Below are positions 58,102 to 58,961 of a DNA stretch of 58,961 nucleotides, one piece after another (position 1 is the first letter of the stretch; every line of letters begins with the position of its first letter). The position numbers were made by a program, and so were the translations under genes. The notes under the pieces are model-generated. The model did not search any database and was not told the DNA's origin. It saw only the letters and a list, made by a program, of their open reading frames with translations. Origin of the DNA: a virus; the IMG/VR virus record IMGVR_UViG_3300046005_001450, positions 1 to 58,961 of that record, one strand, 5' to 3'.

Positions 58102-58530
58102 ATGGAAAACCAAGATCCACTAAAAAAGCTTCAAGATCAAATGAAAAATTTGATTGGATCGGATAGCACTGTTAAACGTCGTAAAAAAACTAAAGAAGAT
58201 ACTCAACGAGAATTATTTTTAACTAATATACCTTTATTAGAACATATTCTTGCTAGAGGTGTCATGTTGGATAGTGATTATGGTTTTAATACTATTAAAT
58301 ACGACGAACCTTTTTATCAGATTATTGATAGTTTAATTTATATGCATTTTGATGAAGATGCTGCTGAATTGATCATGTTCTATCTATACGAACGAATAAA
58401 CCCAGATGGAACACTTAATACTGTTACTGATATAAATGGGGATGAATTTCTTTTGGAGAACGCAGAAGATCTATGGTCATTTGTACAACAAATAACAGAA
58501 GAAAATAAAGCCGACGATGCCAGCGCCTAA
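58102..58530 (+). CDS. Unknown acidic protein near the right edge (142 aa)
   Basis: Basic patch near the N-terminus (STVKRRKKTKEDTQREL), then acidic helical sequence with HFDEDAAELIMFYLYERINP. GTT-ATG start. It overlaps the HNH gene by 14 bases. The position before an HNH gene might suggest the packaging region, but no terminase motif is visible. Function unknown. Confidence 0.6.
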   Translation: MENQDPLKKLQDQMKNLIGSDSTVKRRKKTKEDTQRELFLTNIPLLEHILARGVMLDSDYGFNTIKYDEPFYQIIDSLIYMHFDEDAAELIMFYLYERINPDGTLNTVTDINGDEFLLENAEDLWSFVQQITEENKADDASA

Positions 58531-58961
58531 ACCATTAAGTAAAGAAGATATATTACGAGCAATGCGGTTTACAAAATCAAATCGCGCTGCCGCTCGATAT
58601 TTAAGTGTATCTTATCAGCATTATAAACCTTGGGCTAAACAATATAAAATAAACGATGGTGATATAGAAGCATTAACTCTATTTGATCTTCATAAAAATC
58701 AGTGCGGTAAAGGTATTCCTAAATTTTTACCTAATAGACGAAAAGATCCTAATGTTAAAGATATAATTGAAACAGGAACAGGATGGGAATCATTTACACC
58801 TGAGAAAATTAAATCTAGATTAATAGCTGAGGCATATTTAAAAGATGAGTGTTATCAATGCGGGTTTAATGAACGTAGAGTAACAGATTATAAAACACCA
58901 TTACTACTCCATTTTAAAGATGGAAATAAATGCAATTATTTATTAGATAATTTAGATTCCT
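58517..58961 (+). CDS. HNH endonuclease-like protein (cut by the window end)
   Basis: The visible 148 residues start MPAPKPLSKEDILRAMRFTK. Residues ~13-40 (RFTKSNRAAARYLSVSYQHY) look like a helix-turn-helix DNA-binding module. Near the end, DECYQCGFNERRVTDY followed by PLLLHFKDGNKCNYLLDNL gives the first Cys pair, the His, and the Asn of an HNH nuclease; the last part with further Cys/His is beyond the edge. It could be a homing endonuclease, a packaging-associated nuclease or a T4-type recombination enzyme. Confidence 0.7.
   Translation, partial: MPAPKPLSKEDILRAMRFTKSNRAAARYLSVSYQHYKPWAKQYKINDGDIEALTLFDLHKNQCGKGIPKFLPNRRKDPNVKDIIETGTGWESFTPEKIKSRLIAEAYLKDECYQCGFNERRVTDYKTPLLLHFKDGNKCNYLLDNLDS

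Noticed and set aside
1-58961. CRISPR arrays, insertion sequences, integrase or attachment sites
   Set aside because: No regularly spaced repeats, transposase or recombinase genes, or terminal repeats were seen.

Overview
This window is a contiguous piece of a large, AT-rich, T4-like contractile-tailed phage (myovirus). Every gene I can support lies on the + strand, mostly with overlaps or gaps of a few bases. Two things point to a Bacteroidota (Flavobacteriia-like) host. First, at least seven intergenic sites share one promoter geometry: a TTTG/GTTG/CTTG-like box, exactly 20 bases, then TAYATTTA or TATCTTTA. This closely resembles the TTTG / TAnnTTTG promoter of Bacteroidota primary sigma factors. 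Second, Shine-Dalgarno sequences are scarce, and many genes start in the context GTT-ATG. The host assignment is an inference.

Layout. 1-10627: tail and baseplate genes (end of the tail tube gene, gp26-like protein with a probable programmed frameshift, tape measure, baseplate/tube-junction protein, gp53-like wedge protein, giant hub protein with a C-terminal lysozyme). 10667-19562: DNA metabolism I (short family-A polymerase-like protein, gp32-like SSB, UvsX, FEN/RNase H, DnaB-type helicase, ribonucleotide reductase). 19575-22773: small genes, thioredoxin, QueD-like, a TGT/DpdA-like transglycosylase and QueC-like. 22836-23760: a small lipoprotein gene followed by an RNA cassette (an unexplained structured stretch, a tRNA-like element without an anticodon arm, and a tmRNA). 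23788-26638: small regulators and a lysis cassette (membrane proteins, GH19-type endolysin, holin, spanin candidate). 26708-29795: QueE, FolE, a phosphoribosyltransferase and a MazG-like hydrolase. 29821-36874: first glycosyltransferase block. 36902-44843: core T4-type replisome (family-B polymerase, clamp, clamp loader, PD-(D/E)XK nuclease) with GroES and GroEL inserted. 44876-57674: second glycosylation block with sugar-nucleotide enzymes. 57674-58961: small unknown proteins and an HNH nuclease cut by the window end.

How it works together. The replication genes form an essentially complete T4-type replisome. FolE, QueD, QueE and QueC are the four steps from GTP to preQ0, and the TGT-like protein is a candidate for inserting a 7-deazaguanine into phage DNA, so protected DNA is the likely purpose. 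About fourteen glycosyltransferases, a nucleotidyltransferase, an acyltransferase, Gmd and a histidine-type PLP sugar dehydratase suggest that the phage makes its own deoxysugar and decorates virion, host surface or DNA.

The most unusual part is the RNA cassette at 22998-23759. Its tmRNA appears to encode a tag of about 25 residues ending in LAAA, against roughly ten residues in known Bacteroidota tags. The adjacent 88-base element has a perfect acceptor stem and T arm but no possible anticodon arm. No CRISPR array, insertion sequence, integrase or canonical tRNA gene was seen.
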